64,000 nt of DNA from Ochotona curzoniae. Taxonomy: Eukaryota; Chordata; Mammalia; Lagomorpha; Ochotonidae. How positions within the stretch are numbered: the stretch's first letter is position 1; the number at the start of each line of letters is the position of its first letter. The notes under the pieces are model-generated. The model was not told the DNA's origin and did no database searches. It was given only the letters and a program-made list of their open reading frames with translations. The stretch spans positions 4,497,545 through 4,561,544 of the forward strand of contig NW_024467104.1 in the NCBI RefSeq assembly GCF_017591425.1. The letters are read 5' to 3'. Made by a program: the position numbers and the translations under genes. Below, in pieces: positions 1-20,643 of this stretch.

Positions 1-19
1 AGGATCTTTTCCTTCAACT

Positions 20-245
20 ACTTCATTGTGGCAAAATACATAACATGAAATTCATCACCTCCATCATCTGCAAAAGTAGAACACATTCCTAAGTTTCTGG
101 TGCTTTTCTAACATTCTGCAACTATCACCACCACACACCTCCAGCTAGAACTCTGTGCCCATTAAACATCAGCTCCCACTCCTCTCTTCCCCAGTCCCTG
201 GCCACCCCCTTTCTTCTTGGTGTCTCTATGAATTGTCTGATTACT
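20..245 (-). mobile_element. Old L1-type 3' fragment (possible)
   Basis: The stretch with CATTAAACATCAGCTCCCA and TGTCTCTATGAATTGTCTGA resembles the 3' end of old mammalian L1 copies read in reverse. It is recognised by familiarity only. Confidence 0.45.
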
Positions 246-399
246 GCAGGCATTTCCAGAAGGGCTTCTCTGGATCTCATCTAGGTGATCATCAGAAAGA
301 GGAGTCTCTATGCCACAGGATTGGTGCAGTGGCACCTAATCCAGATAGCCCCCTTGCCTCCACCCACGTTAGCCACCATCATGCCAATTGTCCTTGGCA

Positions 400-2470
400 T
401 GCACCTTGCAATGGCGGATGGTCATCCAATGTCATCCCAGTGTCCCTGACGTGGAGCATGTTTCGAGGGTACTGCTTAAGTGTTTTTTGATTGTTCCAAG
501 ATTGAGGAAATCCTTCCAAGGTCCATTGGTTGACCTAGTCCTCCTTAAGTTCTCCACTCACCCAGGTACTTGCTGTCAAAGCTTGACTGGGAGAGCTGTC
601 CAATTTGTTCTGCCCTTCACTGTACTAGACGTCCTCTGCAGGCCTCACTGAACTGTTTCTTGTGTCCCCCCTATGCAGCTGGGCATGCTGTCCACTGCTC
701 AGGCTTCAGTAACCAGTTTTGACATGTGCGCTCCACTGTCAGACCGCACATCCTGTGATTTTCCCCATGGTTCAAGTTCTGAGTCTAGTGATCTAGTTGG
801 TGGGGAGTGGTCCCCAAAGAAACCTCACCAGAGGTAACCCCAAACCTGACTCCTGTGTGTGCCAGCCAGTGCGGGATCTGGCTCAGTCCATTATCCACAT
901 CAAACTATATACACACTGGTGGTTGCAATTGTTGGGTCAGTTCTGTCTCTAGCCTTATCTCATATGCAAACCAACGGATACATCCCTGTCCACCACACAT
1001 GCAGGCCTTATGCACACCAGCAGGAACTGCAGCCTAGTCAGAGTGGACCCCAGTAACCCCCATCAGGCCTGCCCCGAGCCCTGGTTCCTGCACATGCTGG
1101 TTTGAGCAGCAGACTGGTCCAGTCTGTCATGCATCCCATTTGGCTCTCATACACATCAATGGGTGTTGCAGCCTAGCCCAGCCTGACCAACCCCACTATC
1201 CAGCCCACACCTTTGCCGGCAGGTGCCACTGCCTGTCCAGCCAGAGTTGTCCCTAGCTCTGGTTCCCATGCTCACCAGTGGGAGCTGTAGCCTGCCAGAG
1301 AAGTGTCCACAGTTTCTGTAGTAGGCCCACTCTCAGCCCCAGATTTTGCACTTTCCAGGTGGAAAAAGCCAAAGCAGCCTGCACTTATTCTGACTCCTAA
1401 ATGTACCAGTGGATATGGATGCTTAGATCAGCCTGGCCCTCCCTCTAGCCCAGTTTACACGCAGACCAATGGGTTGTGTAGCTCTGCCCAACCTGATCTG
1501 CTCCAGTTCCAGCTTGCCAGCTGGAGCAGTGACACAGCAGGTGAGCCCCTGCAGTTCCCTTACTGTGCTTGCCCTCTCCCCAGGTCTTATGTGTGTGGCT
1601 GGGTGATGTGGCCCAGTCTGGTATGGTCTGCCTCATCTCAACATTCACTGGTGGGTGTTGTAGCCTGGCTTTGCCCTGTCTGCCTCCAGTTCCAGCTCAT
1701 GCTGGTGGGTGTTGCAGCCTAGCCCAGCCTGGACTGTCCCAGTCCTGGCCCTAAACTTAACTGGTTGGTGTTGTGGCCCAACTTGGCCTGGTTCTCACAT
1801 CTGCCAATGGGTTCTATGCACTGATCCAGCCTGGCCTGTCCTCAGTCCTGACCCATACATATGCTGGTGGATACTATAACCTGGCCTGGTCTGGGCTGCT
1901 CCCTGCCTTGGCTTTGTACTTACATGCAGGGATTGTATCCTGACAGAGGAGTTTGCTAGGCTCCTCTATCAGGTCACCAACCTTGCACACACCAGTGGGT
2001 GTTTGGCCCAGTCTGACTTGGCCCCCCTCTGCCACCATCCCCTCGGTCCCAGCACATACAGCAGCCTTGTCAGACCAGCCCATACCCATCTTGGCTCTTG
2101 CCATTGGATGTTACGGCCTAGGCCTGCCTGGCCCACCCCTAGACCCGGTTCTCTCATGGTTCAGTAGGTTCAGAGACCTAGCCCAGCCTGTCTTACCCCC
2201 ACCCTGGCTCCTGTGAGCACTAGAGGGTGCTGGGGCCTGGCTCAGTCTGGTACACCCCAGACCCAATCCACACTTATGCTGAGAGATGCTATAGCCATGT
2301 CCAGCCCTCTTCATGGCCCCTCTGACTCTTGTGCTCACTAGTGGGAGTTACATCCCAGTTGGGGCATCCCCTTAGCTCTCCAACCAGGCCCCCTCTCAGC
2401 CACTGGCAAAAAACCAGAACATCAAGTGTTGAGGCAGTGGAGTGACCAGAACTTCCATGCAGGGCATGTC
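400..2470. repeat. Unidentified head-plus-minisatellite repeat, copy A
   Basis: The head contains a module at about 760-865 shared with four other copies in the window (a CCAAAGAAACCTCA core). From about 860 onward it turns into degenerate units of roughly 45-65 bp built on CCAGTGGGTGTTGCAGCC and CAGCCTGGCC. Unit starts are visible near 1648, 1698, 1760, 1804, 1863 and 1990. Short open frames here are products of the low-complexity C/T-rich composition. Confidence 0.7.
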
Positions 2471-2479
2471 TCATAGTTG

Positions 2480-4290
2480 AGTGATATAATCACTTTGGAA
2501 AACTGTACAGTACTTTCTACCACAGCTTCACAAATGCTCCCACTATGACTTGGTAGCTCCACTCTTAGGTATATTCCAAACAAACACACACACACATCTG
2601 TTCTTCAAAGGGTGTGTGCTAGAGTGTTCATAGAGCACACTTGGAGACTACTCAAGTTTCCATCAATTGCAGAAGAGACCACTGAGATTTCTACTAACAC
2701 AATAGAATAACACAGCACAAGGGATAAAAGAACAGCTTATAAGTACACGCACCACAGATGACTCTCATAAATGTGATTTTGAGCAAAGCAGCAAGATATA
2801 TGCATGCAGGACCATGTCATTTATCATCAGAACAGAGACAGGCAAACTGAATTCAAGCTGTTTGAAGGTAGAGCAATGACATTCTTGGTCCAGATGTCTG
2901 GTTGGTGACTGGCAAGCGCCTGACAGAGCCTTGGAGCCACTGGTAATGCTCTGGTGTCTCTAGATTGTGGTTGCTGAGGACATGGTTTGGACATAGTCTC
3001 CCTGAGTCCAGGACGCATGAATTAATTATATTAAATGCATGGGAACTTCATCCGACTCTGGGAAGTGACGAACTAGACTGGACCCTGGCGACTGAACCCC
3101 GGTGACTTCACGGGAAGAGGAGAAAGATGCAGACATGCCTACTCCCTGGCCATAGCCACATAATGTCCTGGGCTGCCTGAGGCCTCAGCCAGCAAGCACT
3201 CCATCATTCCTTTAAAATCAAGAACTGCCTGATTTTAAATTAAGATTCTGGACACATGGGCTTAATACATCTCTTTTCTTTATGAAGCTAGCCTGCCTCA
3301 GGTGGTTTTTTTTTATCATAGCATTGGAAATACAAGTAATAGTCATGAAAGTGTTCAGTTTGTGCAAATTCATCAAGCGATTCCCTTGTCGTATGTACTT
3401 TTTGTGCACATATTATATTTAAAGAAAAGTTTAAACAATGATTTAGACTTCTAAGAAGTCAGTTGGAAAATACATGAACATTTAATTTTTCTTTTAAAGG
3501 CAAATTTCCAGACAGTGTGTGCTGTACTCTATGGTCAAATATCTGTGAGTTAATAAATATGTTTAATTACATCACTAATGGTGTTTACTTATGAATAACG
3601 GGGTTATGAACTATACATGTTCTGGGCTGAGACTGTGATAGAAAGCTCCAGGGTCCAGTTGTCTCAAGCCCAGCTCCACAGCACCTGTCACAGCTTACAA
3701 GTACTTAGATACTTGTAAGCAGTGCTTAGATAAGCACGCCATCTCTACCTTTGCAGGAATAGTTTGTTTAATCTCATTCCATTGCTTACTCTGATAGTTT
3801 CACGGAACATTACTGAACACCTGGGCCCTTGGCCTGGGGTGGCCTGCGTTAGAGACTATCCCCAGTGCCTCTCAAGGCCAGGCACTGCCACACTGAGTGC
3901 CAGCAGGGCTCATGGCAATGCATTAAACGCTATTGTCTAATCTCTTCGCTAGGCTAGCCTGGAACGTGAGACTATGCAGATTCCTAGTTGACAAACCTTA
4001 ATGAGCCTTGTCTGCTGATCAGTTAGCAAAGTTCCCCTCTGTCCAAGAGTTCTGGAAAAAGGGGTCATGGGCATGGCTTCTCTGCTGGAGTGGCCATCCT
4101 ACAGGAGTGACCACCAACTCTAACATGGACAGAAATCAAGGGAGATAAGAAACTTCCAAGGCCAGGGCTCTTCTGAGACCCAGGGTCTTTATTAAGTTAT
4201 AAGAACCTGCACTGACCACTTAACCCACTGAAAAAATGAGGATAAAGCAGAGTCATTTTGGAAGAAAAAAATATCACGGTTCATAGAGTT
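2480..4290. repeat. Tandem-unit blocks Y1 and Z1 (non-coding)
   Basis: Block Y starts with ATCACTTTGGAAAACTGTAC (2489-2508), matching 23904-23923. Block Z (about 3620-3950) has GCCAGGCACTGCCACACTGA, matching blocks near 26060, 43885 and 63470. No gene is seen. Confidence 0.6.
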
Positions 4291-4300
4291 CAGCCAGAGA

Positions 4301-4620
4301 GGCTAGCATTGTGGTATAGCAAGTTAAGTTAACACCTATGACACTAGCATCCCATGTCAGAGCATCAACTCAAGTGCCAACTGCTCTTCTTCTGATTCAG
4401 TTCTCTGATAATGTATCTTGGAAGAGAGCTAAGTGTGGTCCAAATATTTAGCCCTGTCACTTATGTGAGAAACTGAATAATGGAGTTCTGAGCAACTGGT
4501 TTCAGCCTGGACTAGCTCTGGCCTTTGAGGCCACTTGGGGAATGAAGCAATAGATTAAAGATCTCTTTGTCTCTCTTTTCTTCTTTCTGTCTCTACCACT
4601 CTTTCAAGTAAATGAAATCA
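4301..4620 (+). mobile_element. C-SINE, old copy
   Basis: Diverged lagomorph C-SINE in forward orientation: GGCTAGCATTGTGGTATAGC head, GAGGCCACTTGGGGAATGAA middle, CT-rich region and A-rich end. Confidence 0.7.
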
Positions 4621-6440
4621 CCCTCATGGGCATGAATCCAACACTCTAAAGACCTCCCATCATGTGTTACCTTCTAATGGTTTCACTCCTATCAACAACA
4701 CCAGCCTTGGGGACCATATCTTTAACATGTGGGACTTTGAGGGGTGGGAGGAGTTCAAAATCTACACTAGCATCCAAACTATACTAGGGCCACCCTAAAG
4801 ACAGTCTGCCTTGTTCCCTGAAGTGCATCCCTAAGTGTGCCAGCTTCATCTGGGTGTCTAAATCTCTCCTGCAGGAAGACTTGTTGTGCTTCACAATTCC
4901 AGAACTTCCTTCAGTGTGATCCAGTAGTCTTTCTGGTGGCAAGGCAAGAAGCCTCCCTCCCTCTGTTCCTTCTCTTGAGCTGTCTTAGAGGCATCACAGA
5001 GTCCAGCAGTTTCCCACATGGTCCCATAATCAGTCTTGTGAGAACAGGAACTCTCGACTCATCTCTCTTACTTGCAGTCCTGGGATAGCCTGACCCTGTA
5101 CAACCCACTTCCATGTAGCTGTAACCTTCTGGCACCACCCTTCCTATGAGAGTGTCCCTGACTTTATTCTAGACACAAGGGGTGTTTCAGGGTTAAGATC
5201 ATTTAAGGTCCCACAGTGGCAGTTTAAATCAGTTGATAACCCACAACAAGGTGCTGGGAGGGGCTCATACACTATTGACCCCAGCCCCAGAATAGGCTGC
5301 ACGTGCTCCCCAACATGGAGAAGGTGTTTCCCTACCTCACCCCTGCAGCCTCTACTCTACATTCTGTGGGCTCAGAAAAAACCCCAAGAGCACGACTGAT
5401 GGAATCTCTAGAAGAGTGGATTCCCCTGCCACTCATTTATGACACCAAAATAAGGAACATGCTTCAATTTGATCCAAATCTCATCCTGTACCATAGCCGA
5501 GGAGTTATGTGACCACTTGATAGGTAGCCTGTAATGATGATGCACTCATACATTTTTAGTCTTATGCCACCACCCTCACTATAGCCTCTGGTAGGACTTT
5601 ATCATCTGGTTCTGGTCACAACACTGAATAAGGGGAAGGACTTCTTTCCAGGCCAGACATCACGTCTGCTCCCTTCAGCCTGTAGGTAAAGGAAGTACAA
5701 CTTCCTCACCCAAAGCCTGTCCAAACCGTCCACCTTTTATGTCCTATCCATACTAATGTTTATAGGTTCCAACCCCATAGACTTCTCCATCCCGCCACTG
5801 AGAACCAAGAGATGCTGGCATTCTTGTTCAGCATACTCTTCATGAACCTGCCTCATGGTTGCCCAGGAAGTTATCTTCTGACTTCCTAGAACTGTCAGCT
5901 GGAGTAGGTATGGCAACCTTATTTATAGCTGTCCAGTGTTAGGCAAGTTGTCAGAGTTTCCTTGAGACCATTCAGCCTTCCCATGCTGTATTACATTCAC
6001 TGATTTATCGGGGGAAGACCATGTGTTTATCATGAGCCAGCTGCATGGGGTTCAGATGATGCCTACTGTGTTGGCCCCTTGAAAGGATCATAACCAGGAC
6101 CAATGGAGCCCGCATCTTCTTCCCTCCAGATCTCATCAGGGGTTTGGCCATGGCACACATCAGTGTGACAGAGTAGCTTCTCCACACCTTGTTTGATGTG
6201 TGATCCTCTGTCTTTATCCCAAATTAATGCCTCTTCAATAGGGCCATTGTCAGCTCCGTAAAGACAACACCCACACAGACCATCACAAGGTCTTGAAATC
6301 AGTTCCTCCTACAGCTCCCTCTCAACATAACTTACAGTTGACACCAGATGTGCAAGAGCACACTCCACACTCTGAGCATTCATTTCTGCAGAAGTCAATA
6401 CCGACTGAGTTACCTCCAGTTTAACTGGGTTTTTCTCTCT
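4621..6440. other. Non-coding spacer upstream of copy 1
   Basis: No gene is seen. About 4800-5350 aligns loosely with about 48890-49440 upstream of copy 3, so it belongs to the duplicated unit. Confidence 0.5.
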
Positions 6441-6766
6441 CTTTTTTAAGACTTTATTTTATTTATTAGAAAGGCAGATATACAGAGAAAAGGAGATACA
6501 GAAAGATCTTCTGTCTATTGTTTCGCTCCCCAAGAGACCACAGTGGCTGGAGCTGAGCCAGTCTGATGCCAGGAGCCAGCATCATCTCCTAGGTTTCCTA
6601 CGTGGGTGCAGGGTCCCAAGGCTTTAGGCCATCCTCTACTGTTTTCCAAGCCACAAGTAGGGAGCTGGATGGGAAGTGGAGCAGCTGGGACATAAACCAG
6701 CACCCATATGGGATCCCAGCACAGAAAATGTTAAAATTTAGCCACTAGGCTATCACACCAAGACCC
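6441..6766 (-). mobile_element. C-SINE, reverse orientation
   Basis: Begins with the T-rich tail and AAAGGCAGATATACAGAGA, and ends with the reverse of the tRNA-like head (CACCCATATGGGATCCCAGC). Confidence 0.8.
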
Positions 6767-7267
6767 AGGGATTTAGCTCTCAGCCTATTCTCCAGAGGAA
6801 AGCATAGGATCCTACAGGTACAGTCCGGTTCCCAGTCTTGATTCGATTTGGCACTAAGCACAAGACTGACCAGCTACGAATTCTTGATTCTGTGCTTTAA
6901 GGAGGGAGTGATGAACAAGAAACAGGGGCAGAAACTAAATGTATCTGCACATACACAGATCCCATAATATCAAAGCTGAATGAAGTCATTTAAAGGGAGG
7001 TGTGTCCTGCACTCAAATCACACACTGTCCACATGGTCTGGGGTGGCACATATAGCAATGCTGCCCATGGCTAAGTTGGGCTGCTGCTCTCTAAGAACTG
7101 CAACAGTCCTGAAACATGTGCTATGTTCTGTTCATCGCTGAGCAACTTTGACAAAATAGCAAACTTGAAGTGTTGTAAACAGACCCTTCTCATTCCATAA
7201 ATCACAGACACCACTCAATGGTGTCTTGCTTTGGCACCTGCTCTCCCAAATGTGGGATGCGGCATCA
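6767..7267. other. Distal upstream region of copy 1
   Basis: Unique-looking DNA with no coding signal that I can support. Confidence 0.4.
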
Positions 7268-7440
7268 GTGGAAAGCAACTCAGCAGGCCATATCTTCAGA
7301 ATGTGACTACAGGTAGGGATTAACTTATCAGAGAATGTTCTGTTTGAGAGTGTGATAGCAGATGGCATTTACATGCTGATAAGGGCTATTACAGTCAGCA
7401 AGTGACCCCTACATAAGCAGTGGATCTTACAGGTGTTGTA
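7268..7440 (+). promoter_or_regulatory. PGA copy 1 proximal promoter with variant TATA
   Basis: Aligned by eye with the other two promoters. GATA motifs occur as CTTATCA (7324-7330), GATAG (7354-7358) and TGATAAGG (7377-7384). The TATA position reads TACATAAG (7410-7417) instead of TATATAAG. GATA factors are known regulators of gastric genes; binding here is inferred. Confidence 0.75.
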
Positions 7441-7491
7441 CACCTGCCACTTGACCTGCCTTCCCCACTGACTTGGGAACCAGAAAGAACC

Positions 7492-14936
<7,445 letters not shown>

Positions 14937-15087
14937 GTCTACAACTTTAAAACCTCTCCCAGAGGTATCTGACCTCCTTTCTGCATCCCCTTAGAAGGAT
15001 TGGATTCTCCTGATTGTTCTAAAAAGACAGTGACCTCGCAATGCAAGTAGATTCTTGACCTTGTTTCCAATCATTCTCATAATAGAG

Positions 15088-15093
15088 AATAAA
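15088..15093 (+). terminator. PGA copy 1 poly(A) signal
   Basis: AATAAA 152 bp after the stop codon, followed within about 20 bp by a GT- and T-rich stretch suited to 3' end cleavage. Confidence 0.85.
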
Positions 15094-15165
15094 AATGCTG
15101 ATGAAAATGTGTATGGCTGTTTTTTTTCCCCCACTGGTGTGTCACCTCCCATTGCTGGGGTGACA

Positions 15166-16150
15166 GCACCAGGCACATATCTACTCCACTTCATCCCCAA
15201 GGGCCTTCTTGTGTCTGGGAGCAGGCAGAAAGGAAGCTGGTGGCATCTTTCAAAAGGGGCAGCCACAGGACTCATGAGCAAGACCAGCGGCCAGGGCTGT
15301 GGTTTGAATACCAGTTCAACCACTCACGCAAACGTCGCATCCCAGATTCCTATGTCCATGCATAAGGGATTACATGAACTCTTACCTGGCTCTAGAGGTG
15401 GCCCTTTGGGAAGTGATTGGCTTTACATAAGGACATTGGAGCGACACCTATGCTTGGATTCTGGGAGCCTTCTAAGAAGATAGTGAGATTCCAGACCTCA
15501 CTCTGGCATGCCTCCCTGTGCTGCACCAGGTACCTATCACCAAAATCTCCTCACCAAATTTGACAGCATTCAAAGCTCTTGCGCTTGAGCAGCAAAACTC
15601 TGAACATCTTATATCTCCTTTCCATTAAGTTTCCACTTCCTCAGGGTTTCCTTATACTGATAAAATGCTGATGAGTACTGCAGGCCTCCAAGAGCAAGGA
15701 TCGAGATCAGGCAGGTCTGTCCCTGCCTCTCACACCTTAGGGGAGGGTTGTGAAGTCCCCTTCGAGTTCCAGAAGAACTGAGAGCCCAGAGCAGTGAGCA
15801 GCTCACTGATACACCTTGATTGGCCTTCTTCTCTTGACTCTCATCCCAGCACTTCTTTCATGCTCTGCTTTGGGAAAACTCAGTCACAGGTGAGGCAGTC
15901 ATGGCATCCACCATGACGGTGGCAAACCACTCTTCTGCCCACCCTTCAATCCAACATCAGTATCTTCTGTAGTAGCTAATCCCAATTGCCTACAGGAGGG
16001 ACTCAGGTTAAACTCCTGGCCTCAGGCTGGTCCTAAATATTATGGGAATTGAGGAAGTGGCTGTGAAACATATTTCTGTATCACTTTTTCTCGTTCTCGC
16101 TGTGATTTTTCCTTCAAAATAAATACAATCTAGGCATGAAGAATATATCT
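15166..16150. other. Spacer after copy 1
   Basis: Homology with the region after copy 2 stops at about 15165. No gene is seen in this stretch. Confidence 0.5.
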
Positions 16151-16151
16151 T

Positions 16152-16455
16152 GGGGGCAGGCATTTGGCATCCCAATTCAGACACTATTTGGGACACTCAT
16201 ATCTCATATCAGGTACCTGAGTTCACGTCTGGGCTCTGTTCCTTTTTCCTGCTTCTTGCTGAGTTGCAGACTCTCAGGTAACAGGTGATGGTTGAAGTAC
16301 GTCGGGCACTGTCCCCACATGGGAGTTCTGGAAAGCATTCATAGTCGCTAGCATCCAGCCTTGTTCTAGCTGTTGTGGGCACTTGGGGGTGAATCAGAAC
16401 ATAGGAGGTGCCATTCTCTGCAGGTTGTCTGCATACTCAACAAACAAGTAAATGT
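16152..16455 (+). mobile_element. C-SINE, old copy
   Basis: GGGGCAGGCATTTGGCATCC head and a CCCACATGGGAGTTCTGG middle in the order expected for a forward C-SINE. Well diverged. Confidence 0.55.
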
Positions 16456-16489
16456 ATGTTTTGCTTATTTTATATTATTTTATTTTTAC

Positions 16490-18560
16490 TTTTCTTTTTA
16501 ACATTGTTTACATACTTGAGAGGGATGTGCACCCATGTCCACTTCTGATTAGAGTACAGAGAATCAGGTATGAAGGTGGGTAGGTGGGACACACCTTTCA
16601 ATTTCTTCTTTTCTCCTGTGTCCACAGGGGAGGTGGAGGGGGCTTCCCCTTCCTGCCAGACTGCATTAGCATCGAGCGATTGGGGAGTCTGCTAGAGATG
16701 GTGATGTTGGGAGGAGTTTTCCAAGGCTGTTACTTTAGTGGTGTTAAGAAGTTTTGAGAAGTTGTTGACCTCATTGCTCTGGTGTATAAAATCTTTCCAA
16801 GGTTGATCAAATCTACCTTTGTGCATTCATAGATGCAGATCACACAGCCAAGGTTGTTGATTGACCCAGACTGCAAAACTTGGCCAGAAGAATCGCCCAA
16901 ACGGTTCTGCTTTCCATCCAGTGACAAGGCAGTCCATGTGCCCTGCTTGCCTAGTTAAGCTGGCTGCCATGCCTCTGGTGTGCATGTGGGCATGTTATTC
17001 ACTGCACAGGTTCAGCAAGTGAGGATGTTCAGTTCGGACACATGCAGTTCAGGGTGCAACAACACATCCTGAGATTTTTCCTTGTGGCTGGGATCTGACT
17101 CCCGCGGTCCTGTTGGGGATTCTTCCAAGAAACCTCCATCACTTGGGGTGATCTCAGACATGACTCTTGTGTGCACCAGGCAATGCAGGTCAGGTCCATT
17201 TTGTGATCTGCACCAGCCAATGCACATATTGTTGGATGCAGCTGCCTGGCCAGTTCCCTTTCAGTCCCATACCTCATGCAAACCAACTGGTGCTGCAGCC
17301 CAGCTGACCACTCTCCCTTGACATATTCATCATATATACCAGTTGTTGCTGCAACATAGTTGGGGCGCCACCCCTCCCATAACCTGCATAAACATATCCC
17401 CAGCCTTGCCTTTTGACTGTACCAGCCTCTGTTCTTTGCCAGCCTGCTTCAGGAAAAATTCCATATGGCTCTCCTGCTGTGGCTTAGGTCAGCCTGCCTC
17501 ACCTGCAGACCTAGTTATCACGGATGCCAACAGGTGCCATTGCCTTGTCCATTCTGGCCCATTGCAAGCCCTGACATTTGTGTTCACCAGTGGAGATACA
17601 GCCTCGTAGGGGAGTGTCCACAGTTCCCCTGCCAGGCATGCTCCCAGCCCTGGGTTTGCATGTGGTAGTGGGTGCTGCTATCCAGTCTGGGATGTCTCGC
17701 CTCAGTCGTACATTTGGCAGCAGGTGCTGCAGCCTGACTCATCCCAGCCTAACCTGAGTCTAACCCTAGCCAATGCGTGTGGCAGCTTGTTCCAGCCTGG
17801 TAATTCCCAGCACCAGTCCTCTCTGAACTGACATGGATTAAGTCTAACCAGCCTCGTTTATACCCTGTCCTGGTTCTTGCTCACGCCAGTGTGTGCTATG
17901 ACCTGGCCCAGCCTGACCCTCCCTCCATCCCCAATACCACCCAGACCTGGCCCATACATATGTTGAAAGGTGTTGTAATCCAGCCTAGAATGGCCTTGCT
18001 TTGAGTCCCAGTTCTTGTGCTCACCAGCAGGAGCTGAGACCTGCCATGGGAGTTATCCAAGTTCCCCTACAAGGCCTGCTCCCAGCCTTAAATCCCATGT
18101 GGGCTGGCTCATGCAGCAGCCATGTTTGGCCTGGTCTTTGTGTGTACTAGTGGGTACGACAACCTGTCCCTGTCCAGCCTCTTCCCATCCCAACTAATGT
18201 GAGTGACAGGTGCGTTCTTGTCGGGTGAGTTCATCACCCCCAATTCTACGTGTGAACTGGTGGATGCTGCAGTCCCACAGAGGAGAGCCCATAAGTCTCC
18301 TACATAAACTGCCACTGGATTCAGTTCTTTCACATTTGGAGGTAATGTTGCCCAGCCTGATATGGCTCACTTCCTGCTCTGCTGCTTTGAGTGGGTACTG
18401 TGGCCTAGCGCAGCCGGGCATGTCCTCCAGCCTCAGCTTATGTGTTCATCAGTGGGTGGCAGGCAATACTATCTGGCCCAGTCCAAGTCCCCATGTGACG
18501 TGACACCTTGTCCTGACCCAGATATTCCCTCTGTTTTCACCCCTCTAAACCATTCCATCT
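16490..18560. repeat. Head-plus-minisatellite repeat, copy B
   Basis: The shared head module is at about 17072-17185 (TTCCAAGAAACCTCCATCAC). A degenerate repeat body with CAGCCTG- and CCAGTGGG-type units runs to about 18560. The outer head is more diverged than in other copies. Confidence 0.65.
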
Positions 18561-18771
18561 AAGCTCCCGTGCCCCTTCCAAGTACACTGGCCCTTTGCAT
18601 GGAAGACCCTAGAAGTCACGCCTCCTCTTAAAACATGTTTTAGGCCGCTCCCACTCCAATTCCTCCACAGACCCTCTGCCCTGGGAAATCTGCTGCAACG
18701 CCCACCTTTCAACCTGGACCATGGTAGTATGTCCCAGTCCGGTGTCCTCTGCCTTCCACACATGTCACCTA

Positions 18772-18852
18772 AAGAAAAAAAGAAGGAAGGAAAGAGAGAA
18801 AGAAATAAAGGGAAAAGGGAAGAGGAAAGAGAGAGAGAACAAAAGAAAAAGC
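18772..18852 (+). repeat. Homopurine A/G tract
   Basis: About 80 bp almost entirely A and G (AAAGAAGGAAGGAAAGAGAG type). Confidence 0.85.
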
Positions 18853-20257
18853 ACATTTGTCTACTTACTGATATAACTAACACAAATTTGGAATTAACCA
18901 GGCCCAGAATGCCCACCAGCTACTGGATAGTTTTCTCACATCAGTGTAAAACATGGCTAGGTACAAGAACATCCAGGCAGTTGCCTATAGCTGGGGAATA
19001 CATATATTTTTTTAAACTATGCATTGATTTTATTATGTTTGCACCAAAAGAATATTTTATTATAGGTGTAATTTTTAGATAGCCTCTCTTTCCTGCACAG
19101 TAAGAACTCTAGAGAGGCAGAGACAAAGCAGAGTGGTGCCCTCTGGTAGCCGAGATTTCTCTGGACAAGTTTTGTGAATGCATCAGGCACCAGAACCTGA
19201 GGGGCCACTGGCATCCTGGTTGAACACCTATTCCTGCCTCTAGGGTGAGAAGGTCCTAAAGGAACCAAGAAAGGAAGAGGACAGCTTAGCCAAGTGGCTC
19301 TGCAGAGACTCATCATGTGACCTGGTACATGGAACATAGCTCCTGCTTGATTTGGCTCTGATCCTATTACTGCACATAGAAATTGAAGTCAAAACTGTGT
19401 TACAGTCTCAGTCAGGAGCCAGGGGCATCCACAGGCTGGAGTGTGCAGAGGAAAAGGAAGGCAAGGCAGAGGATATGGAAGAAGTATTAGAGAGAGAGAA
19501 GGTGGAGAAGACAGAACACTGCAGTGGTGAGTGGGAACAGTTGTTGTGAGACAAATTCAGAAGCTGGAATGGTCCTAGGTGAAATGCCACTGTCAGGCTG
19601 ATAGCACATTCTCCAAACAGGATGCTTCTCACAGAGCCATACTTTCTGAACTGTGAGTCACATGGCATAGGAGTGCTATGTACTGCATTAAGAAGTTACT
19701 TTCCTTAAAGGGAGGTCTTGTTGGGAGGGGGCATGCAGAAAATAGCCTAAGCAGTTATGTCCAGGAGATGAGGCTGGTCTCTGTGTGTCTCCTCTCTGGA
19801 CTCAGCTTCTCTGCTTGGAGGCAAGACAGCAGAGCATGGAAGAGCATGGGGTAAGGGACAAGAAAGATCAGCCTTCAGCCCAATACTCCTCGCAGCAAAG
19901 TTATCTTATCACAGTCCCTATTTGCCCACCTGCAAAACAGAGAGCAGCAAACACTGTGTCCAGACACTGGTGCCAGCTTGTGAGTGAGCCAACACAGGCA
20001 AAATGCTCAGAACACCCGGCACATTGGCTACCAGATCATCTCAAGAGTTCCAGTGCAAGGACAGTGGCCAGCTTGCAGGCAGATGTGCAATAGTTCAGAG
20101 GAAATAAATGAATAAACGACTCATACATCAAACTGGACGACTTTCTGGAATCAATGAGAATCCTCTTCCCTACATTTCTCAAAGGAGTCTATGGCCCTTA
20201 GAGCTACAGTGACACAAAGACAGAACACACCTTTTGGAGCTCAAAAGAAGCTTAAGC
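18853..20257. other. Unit spacer, matches right-end spacer
   Basis: No gene. About 19880-20090 aligns with about 60230-60420 (GCAAAGTTATCTTATCA followed by GCCAGCTTGTGAGTGAG), so it is part of the duplicated unit. Confidence 0.55.
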
Positions 20258-20266
20258 GACACATTT

Positions 20267-20566
20267 TATTTTGGTTTTTAAGGTTTTACTTATTTCTGCT
20301 GGAAAGGTGGATTTTCAGAATGAATGGTTTTCCACCTGCTGATTTGCTCCCCAAATTCTGCAATGGCCAAAGCTGAACTGATCCAAAGCCAGGAGCCATC
20401 TGGTTGCAGTGTTCTAAGGACTTGAGCCATTCTCTGCTGCTTTCCCAGGCCATAAGCATGGAGCTGGAGGAGAAGTGGAGCAGACAGGAAAGGAATTGGT
20501 ACCATGTACTGCACCAGTGGTTGAAGGTAGAGGAGTAGTCCATTGAGCCATTGTCCTGACCTAAGG
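20267..20566 (-). mobile_element. C-SINE, reverse, with target duplication
   Basis: Reverse C-SINE body with possible 9-bp flanking repeats GACACATTT at 20258-20266 and 20567-20575. The homologous place near 60591-60612 lacks it. Confidence 0.75.
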
Positions 20567-20643
20567 GACACATTTCCTAATAGTAAATTATAATCAAAAA
20601 TCATTGAAGCAATTCACTATTTTCTGAAAAATTTACAAACTGC

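Noticed and set aside
1303..1722. 139-codon frame rich in Pro, Ser and Cys
   Set aside because: It falls in the degenerate repeat body of copy A, whose low stop density follows from C/T-rich composition.
18729..19082. Lys/Glu-rich 117-codon frame
   Set aside because: Translation of the homopurine tract and its flank; a simple-repeat artefact.
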